A stretch of 64,000 nt of DNA from Deltaproteobacteria bacterium (GTDB taxonomy: Bacteria > UBA10199 > JACPAL01), in the NCBI GenBank assembly GCA_016180845.1, contig JACPAK010000007.1, forward strand, positions 1 to 64,000. The letters run 5' to 3'. The translations under genes were made by a program, and so were the position numbers. The notes below the pieces were generated by a model. The model was not told the DNA's origin and did not search any database. It worked only from the letters and a program-made list of their open reading frames with translations. Below are positions 46,271 through 53,547 of the stretch, one piece after another (the stretch's first letter is position 1; each line of letters starts with the position of its first letter).

Positions 46271-46969
46271 TTAGAGGAGATCCAAGACTTCCTGAGTCGA
46301 ATTCTTTCGAACACAGGTGAATGCCGGGGTATCTCGGACCGTATATTTCGATGAGGCTGCCTCGCGGAGTTCCTGAACAAGATCGACAAACTCGCGGGGA
46401 TCATCTCCATCGAAGGCAACAACAAACTCCTGATCGTCAATCCCGAAAGAATAAGTGGTGTTGATCCTGATGGAAGGGTATTTATGCCCGACCGCGATAT
46501 GGACATCCATCATCTTTTGCCGTTCCGGAAATGGTAACTGATACCAATCCCGCGTCTTCACAAAGGGATAAACAAAGAGATACTTCCCTTCTCCAGGCTT
46601 AATTTGCCCTCGCCTTCCTTCTTGTCCGGGATGGACATGCTTATCGATATAAACCGACCTCTTTGTGACCGCCAGATAGGAATACGGTGTCGTTAGATAG
46701 TGACCCAGACCGGTCTGATTCAAACGAGCGCTCATCTCCTGAAAAAGCTCAAGTTCAAAACCGATCCTCCAGAGCATAAAATCACAGTCTGGACGAATTC
46801 CGGCTAACGAGTAGTTGAGGAGGATCAGTTTTTTTGAATACTGCTGAACCACCTCTATAAATTCGGCCCGGCCACGATCCCTCTCCGCCTGTGGCAAACG
46901 ACGCCAAAGAGGATCAACCCGATAAAATGAAAAATTGACGAACTGTCTCGGCAACGCCTCATCAGCCAT
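46271..46969 (-). CDS. hemQ: Chlorite dismutase-like haem protein, probable coproheme decarboxylase
   Basis: A 232-residue protein of the chlorite dismutase fold. The segment FVYPFVKTRDWYQLPFPERQKMMDVHIAVGHKYP is diagnostic and carries the Tyr, Lys and Trp around the haem pocket and the His that ligates iron. INTTYSFGIDDQEFVVAFD is the family C-terminal region. In bacteria with this gene it usually completes haem b by the coproporphyrin route, which would also feed the haem A synthase here. I use the ATG at 46969 (MADEALPRQFVNFSFYRV); a longer frame to 47062 overlaps the divergent gene. Confidence 0.88.
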   Translation of the reverse strand: MADEALPRQFVNFSFYRVDPLWRRLPQAERDRGRAEFIEVVQQYSKKLILLNYSLAGIRPDCDFMLWRIGFELELFQEMSARLNQTGLGHYLTTPYSYLAVTKRSVYIDKHVHPGQEGRRGQIKPGEGKYLFVYPFVKTRDWYQLPFPERQKMMDVHIAVGHKYPSIRINTTYSFGIDDQEFVVAFDGDDPREFVDLVQELREAASSKYTVRDTPAFTCVRKNSTQEVLDLL

Positions 46970-47036
46970 GGCGTAGCCCCTATCACAAGGAAAAACCCGT
47001 TGCCAAGCGGTTTTCAAAAGGCTAGGAGACGAACAA

Positions 47037-48611
47037 GTGAAAACTCTCAAAATCGGGATCATCGACCTCGTCGCCCGTCAACCCACGAAATCCATATATG
47101 CTCGTCTTGTCAATCCCAACTACACCTCGTTAATGCCCCAGGTGATCGCCGTCTGGTTGGAAAAGCTGGGGCACGAGATTCACTATGTCACCTATACGGG
47201 GTTTGAAGATCTTCATCGATTAGTGCCTCAGGAGATTGATCTCCTCTTTATCAGCACCTTTACTCAAAACGCCTATACCGCCTACGCCATCTCAAACCTC
47301 TTCCGCCAAAAAGGGGTCATCACAGTCCTTGGCGGACCGCATGCGAGGGCTTTTGCTCAGGATGCACGTTCTTATTTTGATTATGTCCTCGGCCTGACAG
47401 ATGAAAAAGTGATCCGGGATCTGCTCGAAGATCTTTCTCCTTACCCAGAAGAGGGGCGTCTCATGAGTGCACCCCGGCAACTCGAAGAGATCCCGACGCT
47501 TCAGGAACGCTGGAAATTCATTCAAAAGAATCTTGAAAAGACACGTCTCATTCATGTGGTTCCTATGATCGGGAGTCTGGGTTGCCCGTACACCTGCGAG
47601 TTCTGTATTGACTCAAAGATCGATTATAAGCCGCTTTCTTACGATCGCCTTCGAGCGGACCTCTCGTTTCTGCAGAGTCAACCCAAACCACCAATTGTCG
47701 CCTGGTATGACCCGAATTTTGGGGTTCGGTTCGATGAATATATGGACCTCATCGAGTCTGCCGGTCCTGCAGGTCGTGTGGCCCACGGGGCAGAAAGTAG
47801 CCTCTCAATCCTGAGCGAGGGGCATCTGAAGAGACTTAAAAAGAACAACTTTGTGGTGATGTTGCCGGGGATCGAATCCTGGTTTGATTTCAATGCAAAG
47901 TCAAAACAAGGGAAAAACAATGGGCTCGAGAAGGTAAAACAGGTTGCCGCACAAATCAATCTGGCACTGGAATACATCCCCTATGTGCAGACGAATCATA
48001 TTTTTGGCCTCGATGCTGATGAGGGACCAGAACCGTTTGAGCTGACTAAAAGATACATTGATCTGGCTCCCGGTGTTTACACCACCTACATGTTGATTAC
48101 CTCTTATGGAAACTCCGCCCCCTTGAGCCTTAAGTATCTTGCAGAGGGAAGGGTCATGGACCTCCCCTACCCCTTTTTGGATGGAAATTCAGGCCTCAAC
48201 GTACGATTGAAAAATTATCCGATCACTGATTTTTATTCTCGCATGAGCGACCTTGCCCGTTACAGTTTTACGGGCAAGGCGGTCTGGAGACGATTTCAGG
48301 CGAACAAACATCCCCTGCCACGTTGGATGAATCTGATGCGTTCCACACTGTCAGGAAAAGGACGTGGGGGTAATTATGATGAGATCCGAAAGCGGTATGA
48401 AACCGATCCTGATTTCATGGCATTTTACCAAGGGGAGACACGCAAACTACCTGCCTATTATTATGAGAAAGTGCAGTCGATGGTGGGACCTTTGTTCCCG
48501 CATCTCCCCAAAAAGGTCCTGAATTACCTCCAGCAGGGAGAGTCAAATCATAACAACCCCAGACTGACAGCTGAAGCGAACTCCTTCCCACTCCCTGCAA
48601 TCGCCTCATAA
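47037..48611 (+). CDS. B12-binding domain / radical SAM protein
   Basis: A 524-residue enzyme. The N-terminal 140 residues look like a cobalamin-binding Rossmann domain (LLFISTFTQNAYTAYAI, TVLGGPHARAF), though the usual DxHxxG is not evident. The radical SAM core follows with GCPYTCEFC near residue 182, a CxxxCxxC cluster motif, then WYDPNFGVRFDEYMDLI. It is similar in layout to B12-dependent methylases and hopanoid or lipid-tailoring enzymes; the substrate is unknown. The start is GTG at 47037 with TAGGAG upstream. It is divergent from hemQ across 67 bases. Confidence 0.88.
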   Translation: MKTLKIGIIDLVARQPTKSIYARLVNPNYTSLMPQVIAVWLEKLGHEIHYVTYTGFEDLHRLVPQEIDLLFISTFTQNAYTAYAISNLFRQKGVITVLGGPHARAFAQDARSYFDYVLGLTDEKVIRDLLEDLSPYPEEGRLMSAPRQLEEIPTLQERWKFIQKNLEKTRLIHVVPMIGSLGCPYTCEFCIDSKIDYKPLSYDRLRADLSFLQSQPKPPIVAWYDPNFGVRFDEYMDLIESAGPAGRVAHGAESSLSILSEGHLKRLKKNNFVVMLPGIESWFDFNAKSKQGKNNGLEKVKQVAAQINLALEYIPYVQTNHIFGLDADEGPEPFELTKRYIDLAPGVYTTYMLITSYGNSAPLSLKYLAEGRVMDLPYPFLDGNSGLNVRLKNYPITDFYSRMSDLARYSFTGKAVWRRFQANKHPLPRWMNLMRSTLSGKGRGGNYDEIRKRYETDPDFMAFYQGETRKLPAYYYEKVQSMVGPLFPHLPKKVLNYLQQGESNHNNPRLTAEANSFPLPAIAS

Positions 48612-48618
48612 AACATCA

Positions 48619-49272
48619 ATGCTCTCATCAACCCTTTTCATGAAGTCGCTCACTATTTCACATGGATTTGGGACACGTGGGGAGGAACCTGTCACCAAAA
48701 TCCATACAGCCGTCCAGGTTCATGGATCCGAGATCCTTTTTCTGGATGAAACGAATCAGAACGCCCAAGGTGATTCCGATATTCTCATGACAAATCAAAA
48801 GGGATTGGCGGTGGGGGTCAAGACAGCTGATTGTGTCCCCATACTGCTCGCCGATCCTCAAGAAGGAATCGTCGCCGCCGTCCATGCTGGATGGAAAGGA
48901 ACCCTTGCCGGCGCCGTCCAAAAAGCGGTTCATGAGATGGTTCATCGAGGAGCGAAGAGAGAAAAACTGATTGCCGCAATTGGGCCTTGCATCTCGGGAC
49001 GTTGTTACGAAGTCGAGCGGGATGTGGCCCAACCCTTTGAGTCACAAATCAGCTTTTCCAAAAAAATTCTCTCACGAAAATCAGAGACAAAATGGCTCCT
49101 GGATTTGAGTCTGGCCAATCAACTTCAGCTTCTCGAGACCGGAATCAAGGAATCTCATATCGACAGACTCCCCTATTGCACCCATTGTCACCCCGATCTC
49201 TTCTGCTCCTACCGACGGGATGGGAAAGAGGCCGGGAGGATGATTAGTTTTATCTCGCTTGATTTTAAATAG
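48619..49272 (+). CDS. pgeF: Peptidoglycan editing factor PgeF / YfiH-type multicopper-oxidase-like protein
   Basis: A 217-residue protein of PF02578. HGFGTRG, TAVQVHGSEILF, VKTADCVPILLAD, AAVHAGWKGTLAG and AAIGPCISGRCYEVE are all family landmarks holding the zinc ligands (His in VHAGW, the two Cys). Members hydrolyse or phosphorolyse purine nucleosides, and in E. coli PgeF removes mis-incorporated amino acids from muropeptides. Either ATG at 48619 or 48640 could be the start; neither has a clear ribosome-binding site. It follows the radical SAM gene by 8 bases. Confidence 0.92.
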   Translation: MLSSTLFMKSLTISHGFGTRGEEPVTKIHTAVQVHGSEILFLDETNQNAQGDSDILMTNQKGLAVGVKTADCVPILLADPQEGIVAAVHAGWKGTLAGAVQKAVHEMVHRGAKREKLIAAIGPCISGRCYEVERDVAQPFESQISFSKKILSRKSETKWLLDLSLANQLQLLETGIKESHIDRLPYCTHCHPDLFCSYRRDGKEAGRMISFISLDFK

Positions 49273-49294
49273 GGAGACCGATAAGAGGTTCCCC

Positions 49295-50326
49295 ATGAAA
49301 TTCAGAAAACTCACCCCAGCGATTCCTAAAGTCTCCGAGATCGGTTTCGGAGTTTGGACCGTCGCCACAAGCTGGTGGGGAATCAAAGATCAAGGGTATG
49401 GAATCCAGCTGCTCCGCGAGGCGCGTGAGCTGGGGATCAATTTTTTTGATACCGCCGATGTCTATGGCAAAGGGCTTGGGGAAACAATCCTCGCCGAGGC
49501 GTTTGGTGATCGATTGAAGGAGCTCGTCGTCGCAACAAAATTTGGTTATGACTGGGAGACAGTTGGAGAAAGAACCGGTCACGGAGAACTCCCACAAGAC
49601 TGGTCCCCTCAGGCGATTCGCAAATCATGTGAAGGGAGCCTGCGCCGCCTCCATCGAGACTGGATCGATCTCTATCAACTCCATAACCCTCGAATGGAGA
49701 CGGTCCGCTCCGCAGAGATTATCAATACCCTTCAGGAATTGAAAAAAGAGGGGAAGATCCGGGATTATGCCACCGCTCTGGGACCTGATATCGGTTGGTT
49801 TGAAGAGGGAAAGGTCGCGATGGAGGAGTCTCATTACACTGTCCTTCAAGTCATCTATAGCCTGCTGGAACAGGACCCGACCTCCAAACTTCTCCCGATT
49901 GCCAAAAAAGAAGGGAGTCGTCTGATGGTCCGTGTCCCGCATGCCTCGGGTCTCCTCGATGGAAGCTATAATCCGACAAAACATTTTGATAAATCCGACC
50001 ATCGCAGTCACAGGAAGGAGCTCTGGATGCAGGCGGGTCTGGAGGCGGTGGAGGTTTTGAAAACAATGCTTTCGAAGGAAAGAACCCTCGCCCAGTCAGC
50101 GATTCTTTTTACGCTTCAACCGGAATCTGTCGCAACGGTTCTGCCCAATTTCACAAATAAAGAACAACTCAAAGAATTTATCGCCTCCATTGACAAGCCG
50201 GCCTTTACTGAAAAGGAACTTGGTGCCGTACGATCTTTGTGGGATCAGGAACTTTGCCGAAAGCTGGATCAACCGTTTGCCGATAGCTCCTCGAAACCAA
50301 CCCCTATAAAACAAGCGGCTGCATGA
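49295..50326 (+). CDS. Aldo/keto reductase
   Basis: A 343-residue NADP-linked oxidoreductase of the AKR barrel fold. FFDTADVYGKGLGE carries the catalytic Asp and Tyr, VVATKFGYDW the Lys; the His is at the end of DLYQLHNPR (more often QVHD or QIHN). The start at ATG 49295 has AAGAGG at good spacing; an upstream in-frame start at 49259 would overlap pgeF. It is coupled by ATGA to a second aldo/keto reductase. Substrate unknown. Confidence 0.92.
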   Translation: MKFRKLTPAIPKVSEIGFGVWTVATSWWGIKDQGYGIQLLREARELGINFFDTADVYGKGLGETILAEAFGDRLKELVVATKFGYDWETVGERTGHGELPQDWSPQAIRKSCEGSLRRLHRDWIDLYQLHNPRMETVRSAEIINTLQELKKEGKIRDYATALGPDIGWFEEGKVAMEESHYTVLQVIYSLLEQDPTSKLLPIAKKEGSRLMVRVPHASGLLDGSYNPTKHFDKSDHRSHRKELWMQAGLEAVEVLKTMLSKERTLAQSAILFTLQPESVATVLPNFTNKEQLKEFIASIDKPAFTEKELGAVRSLWDQELCRKLDQPFADSSSKPTPIKQAAA

Positions 50327-51405
50327 TCACCGACTGTGCTACAGCTGACGGAACAAAGCGTTTCTCGAAGCGTCATGAGGGAAAATTATTTCGTCCTTTT
50401 GATGATCTCTTTGTCTCTGCAATAGGGCTTGGAACTTATTTAGGAGATCACAATGATCGCGATGACCAGCTTTATGAAGAATCAATTGAACTGATCCTGA
50501 ATCAAGGTTGCAATCTTATCGATACCGCCATTAATTACCGCTGCATGCATAGCGAAAGGAATATCGGTAAAGTCCTCAAACAACTCATAGACAAGAAAAA
50601 AATCCGACGCGATGAAATTGTTATTTGCACGAAGGGGGGATTTATCCCTTTTGATGGTCATCCTCCTGAAAATATCCGGGAGTATTTTGATGAGAACTTT
50701 GTGAAAGCGGGTCTTTGTCGTCTGGAGGATATCGCGGCCGGTTGTCACTGTCTGGAACCAAGATATATTGAAAATCAGATTCTGAAGAGTCTTCAAAACC
50801 TTGGGTTAGAAACGATCGATCTCTATTACCTTCATAATCCAGAGACCCAGTTGGAAAAGATTTCATCGGAAGAGTTTGAGACAAAATTGGAAAAGGCGTT
50901 TGAAGCGCTTGAGAAGGCAGTTTCAGAAAAAAAGATTGTCCGTTATGGCCTTGCGACCTGGAATGGTCTGCGCCAATCGAATCAGCTTTCACTGGAAAAA
51001 TGTTTTCAAATTGCTGAAAAAGTTGGCGGGTCCCGGCATCATTTAAAGGCGATCCAGCTCCCTTTTAATCTCGCGATGATCGAGGCCTACGGAGAGCCGA
51101 TTCAACAGATCCGTTCGGAAAAAGTCTCTCCCCTCGAGGCGGCTCAGAGGTTGAAATTGGCCGTTTTTTCAAGCGCCTCCATCCTCCAGGGAAAGATCCT
51201 CGGTAGTCTCCCCTCGAGTCTCCAGGGCCAGTTTCCTGATTCAAAGACCGATGCCCAAAGGGCGCTTCAATTTGTCCTCTCCACCCCAGGGATCACCGCT
51301 GCGCTTGTTGGGATGAAAAGGAAGGGGCATGTGCAGGAGAACCTGCAATGTCTGACCTTTCCCATCCTCCCCCCATCAGGCTTTCGATCTTTATTCGCAG
51401 GCTAA
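50323..51405 (+). CDS. Aldo/keto reductase, second copy
   Basis: A 360-residue AKR-family protein. LIDTAINYRCMHSERNIG holds the Asp and Tyr, VICTKGGFIPFDG the Lys, and DLYYLHNPE the His. Compared with its neighbour it has about 40 extra residues after the Lys strand (NIREYFDENFVKAGLCRLEDIAAGCHC), an insert with two Cys. The pair is clearly divergent rather than a recent duplication. The ATG overlaps the previous stop by 4 bases. Substrate unknown. Confidence 0.9.
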   Translation: MITDCATADGTKRFSKRHEGKLFRPFDDLFVSAIGLGTYLGDHNDRDDQLYEESIELILNQGCNLIDTAINYRCMHSERNIGKVLKQLIDKKKIRRDEIVICTKGGFIPFDGHPPENIREYFDENFVKAGLCRLEDIAAGCHCLEPRYIENQILKSLQNLGLETIDLYYLHNPETQLEKISSEEFETKLEKAFEALEKAVSEKKIVRYGLATWNGLRQSNQLSLEKCFQIAEKVGGSRHHLKAIQLPFNLAMIEAYGEPIQQIRSEKVSPLEAAQRLKLAVFSSASILQGKILGSLPSSLQGQFPDSKTDAQRALQFVLSTPGITAALVGMKRKGHVQENLQCLTFPILPPSGFRSLFAG

Positions 51406-51521
51406 AATTATTAACAGAACTGTTCATATTATTTACATGCCTATAGTTTATCTAAAGATCATCAAACGATCATAAAAATATAACATATTGATAATATTGT
51501 AAATTTAATAAAGTTTCTAAC

Positions 51522-51537
51522 TTGGCACACCTCTTGC
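51522..51537 (+). promoter_or_regulatory. Sigma-54 promoter of the lipoprotein gene at 51571
   Basis: TTGGCAC with GG at 51524-51525, exactly 10 bases, then GC at 51536-51537 (TTGCT), a near-consensus -24/-12 element. The predicted start is about 51549, giving a 22-base leader that still contains the ribosome-binding AAGGAGG at 51555-51561. The AT-rich 115 bases upstream contain the short palindrome AACAGAACTGTT and two GATCAT direct repeats, which may bind an enhancer protein. Confidence 0.85.
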
Positions 51538-51570
51538 TTATACCCCTCCTCAACAAGGAGGTACGTAAGT

Positions 51571-52203
51571 ATGAAAAACAGTAATATCAAGATCGCGGTT
51601 CTTATACTAACAGCCCTTTTGTTGGGGGCCTGTGGCTCTTCAACACGGGGTTCCGGTGAGTCGACCACTGACTCTGACTCCCCAAGTGATGCCTCAACCC
51701 TCGGGGCAGCCAGCCAGGATCTCTTCGGAGGGATGGGGAATGACCAACAGGCACTTCATGTCGAAGGACATGAGACCTCGTCTTGGGACTTCTGCGCAGA
51801 TAATTCGGCCCCAGAAGGGATTACGATGAGTAATCTCGTTCTTGCCGGACATTATGGACGGACCAGTGCCGGTTATACGGTTGACGCCGATTTTGAGTGT
51901 AACTCAAGCTCTGCGGCAACAACCTTCAAAAGCTGGGCTATTGCCGAGGCGATCATCATGGATTGCACCGGTGGTGACTTGAGCTTCACAGGAAACGGCA
52001 TTGTCCAATTCCTCGCGAGCGAAGAGGCGATGGAAGTCAGTGGAAAAGTCTATGGGACATTTGCCTTGCCAGACGGTACGGAGGCCAAGTGTGACATCGA
52101 AATCGGTGATACATTCGATGCCAAGTGTGAAACGGAAACAGAGGACGGCGTTCAACCTTTAGAGACTGGAAATGCCGATAACGTCTGTAGCCAACCTGAA
52201 TAG
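51571..52203 (+). CDS. Putative lipoprotein
   Basis: A 210-residue protein with a clear lipoprotein signal (LILTALLLGAC, Cys21), a Ser/Thr/Gly-rich linker and a mature domain with six further Cys (CADN, FECN, MDCTG, KCDI, KCET, VCSQ), probably three disulfides. The mature part has no recognised family. It resembles the lipoprotein at the left edge only in signal type, linker composition and sigma-54-like promoter. It is monocistronic: a strong terminator follows 27 bases after the stop. Confidence 0.82.
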   Translation: MKNSNIKIAVLILTALLLGACGSSTRGSGESTTDSDSPSDASTLGAASQDLFGGMGNDQQALHVEGHETSSWDFCADNSAPEGITMSNLVLAGHYGRTSAGYTVDADFECNSSSAATTFKSWAIAEAIIMDCTGGDLSFTGNGIVQFLASEEAMEVSGKVYGTFALPDGTEAKCDIEIGDTFDAKCETETEDGVQPLETGNADNVCSQPE

Positions 52204-52228
52204 GTAAAAAATAGAAAGGTATGAAGAG

Positions 52229-52259
52229 AGGGGCGAGGTTAACTCGCCCCTTCTTTTTT
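52229..52259. terminator. Bidirectional terminator between convergent genes
   Basis: AGGGGCGAG (52229-52237) pairs with CTCGCCCCT (52243-52251) around a GTTAA loop; T-runs flank it on the plus side and A-runs on the other. The stop codon (TAA) of the minus-strand membrane gene lies inside the loop. It serves both the lipoprotein gene and the cytochrome oxidase operon. Confidence 0.88.
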
Positions 52260-52613
52260 GGAGCGAAGATGCCAGGAAAAACCAACCGCCGAGATGAGCA
52301 AGAGGAGCAGTGAAACAAGTCCCACCAGAAAGAAAACTCCCATTTTCGTGCCGTGAATCATCAATGAGCTTGGGTCCCCGAAGCAAACAGAACAGGCCCA
52401 GAGATCATCCGACAAAAACAAGAAACAAAGCGCGGGTGTCAGTCGTCTCATCTTTTTTTGAAACCAAATGAGATAAGGAATTAATAATAAGAAAAGAAGG
52501 CCCCCAAATAGACTTAATCCTCGAGCCTGGTGATGATACCCATAAAAGAAGAGAAAACAGGAGAGAATGAGAACGATACTGATAAAGAGGATATGAAATA
52601 TCTTAAGTGACAT
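52239..52613 (-). CDS. Small membrane protein of the cytochrome oxidase operon
   Basis: A 124-residue protein with four hydrophobic segments (about 5-24, 34-48, 58-72 and 90-113). Between the third and fourth lies LWACSVCFGDP, a CxxC in a periplasmic-facing position that could bind copper or haem. Proteins with a similar CSVCFG sequence recur near oxidase genes in proteobacteria, but I know of no proven function. It is last in the ctaC-ctaD-ctaE-ctaF operon, 13 bases after ctaF. Confidence 0.78.
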   Translation of the reverse strand: MSLKIFHILFISIVLILSCFLFFYGYHHQARGLSLFGGLLFLLLIPYLIWFQKKMRRLTPALCFLFLSDDLWACSVCFGDPSSLMIHGTKMGVFFLVGLVSLLLLLISAVGFSWHLRSKKEGAS

Positions 52614-52626
52614 CGTCTGAAATCCA

Positions 52627-52932
52627 CTAACGGGCTTTAATCATCCCAACATCCGTAGCCACCGGAAGAAACATGAGGACGGCAAAGAAAAGTACGGTGA
52701 ACAGCAAAACAATATAAATAAGCTTTCTCTCGGAAATCAGGTGCATGAAGTAGGAGGCGACTAATGACCCCTTGATCGTCGCTATAACTAGCGCCACCAA
52801 TATCGCTGCCGAAGTGGCAAGATGCAGATAAGAAACGCTCACGGTCACCACGGTCAAAAAGGCGAGGCCAACAAAGACCATCAGATAGGTCCTGACATGT
52901 TTTTTGACGTCGAAAATTCCGTTGTGGGACAT
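52627..52932 (-). CDS. ctaF: Cytochrome c oxidase subunit IV (prokaryotic type)
   Basis: A 101-residue protein with three hydrophobic segments matching the COX4_pro family (PF03626). YLMVFVGLAFLTVVTVSVSYL and LVIATIKGSLVASYFMHLISER are characteristic. It is a small accessory subunit at the inner membrane that stabilises subunit I. It starts 6 bases after ctaE. Confidence 0.9.
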   Translation of the reverse strand: MSHNGIFDVKKHVRTYLMVFVGLAFLTVVTVSVSYLHLATSAAILVALVIATIKGSLVASYFMHLISERKLIYIVLLFTVLFFAVLMFLPVATDVGMIKAR

Positions 52933-52938
52933 AAAATA

Positions 52939-53538
52939 TTACAACAAGTATAATACCGGAAATAAAAATATCCAGACCAAATCGACAAAGTGCCAATAAA
53001 GCCCCGCAGCCTCGACACGACCAGTAAACTGCCTTGGATTTGTTTTCCAAAGCCGGCTTCCAGGCAAAAGGAAATAGGTATTCACAACAATCCCCCCCAA
53101 GACGTGTAAGCCATGGAGACCAGTCAGTGTAAAATAGATCGCATAAAACGTATGCGATGATGGAAAATGATGATGCTGAAACTTTGCACTATATTCGAAA
53201 AATTTAATGACCAGAAAGCAAAAGGCCAAGAGGATCGTCATCCCCATGAAGAAGCGGTAGCGACCTATCCGGTTTACCATCAGAGAGGCCCAGGCCATGA
53301 CCATCGTCACGCTCGAGGTAATGAGCACCATCGTATTGAGTGTCGCCAGAGGGACATTCAGGAGACTCGAACCATGTGGCCAATCCTGACTTCCAACCCT
53401 TAAAATGATGTAGGTGGAAAACAGCGCACCGAAAAGCATCACCTCGGAGGCGAGGAAGAGCCAAACCCCCAACTTGGAGTTCGTCAGACCGGTTACTGGA
53501 TGCGGCTCGTCGATATAATGAATCACTGCTGATGACAT
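52939..53538 (-). CDS. ctaE: Cytochrome c oxidase subunit III
   Basis: A 199-residue protein with five hydrophobic segments, the short form lacking the first two helices of the 260-residue type. KLGVWLFLASEVMLFGALFSTYIILR and TFYAIYFTLTGLHGLHVLGG (with the conserved His) and VEAAGLYWHFVDLVWIFLFPVLYL are diagnostic. It lies 9 bases after ctaD. Confidence 0.95.
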   Translation of the reverse strand: MSSAVIHYIDEPHPVTGLTNSKLGVWLFLASEVMLFGALFSTYIILRVGSQDWPHGSSLLNVPLATLNTMVLITSSVTMVMAWASLMVNRIGRYRFFMGMTILLAFCFLVIKFFEYSAKFQHHHFPSSHTFYAIYFTLTGLHGLHVLGGIVVNTYFLLPGSRLWKTNPRQFTGRVEAAGLYWHFVDLVWIFLFPVLYLL

Positions 53539-53547
53539 TGTTAGCTC

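Noticed and set aside
51545-51561. CCTCCT / AGGAGG hairpin that would hide the ribosome-binding site of the lipoprotein gene
   Set aside because: The sigma-54 promoter predicts a transcript start near 51549, inside the left arm, so the hairpin would not form in the RNA.
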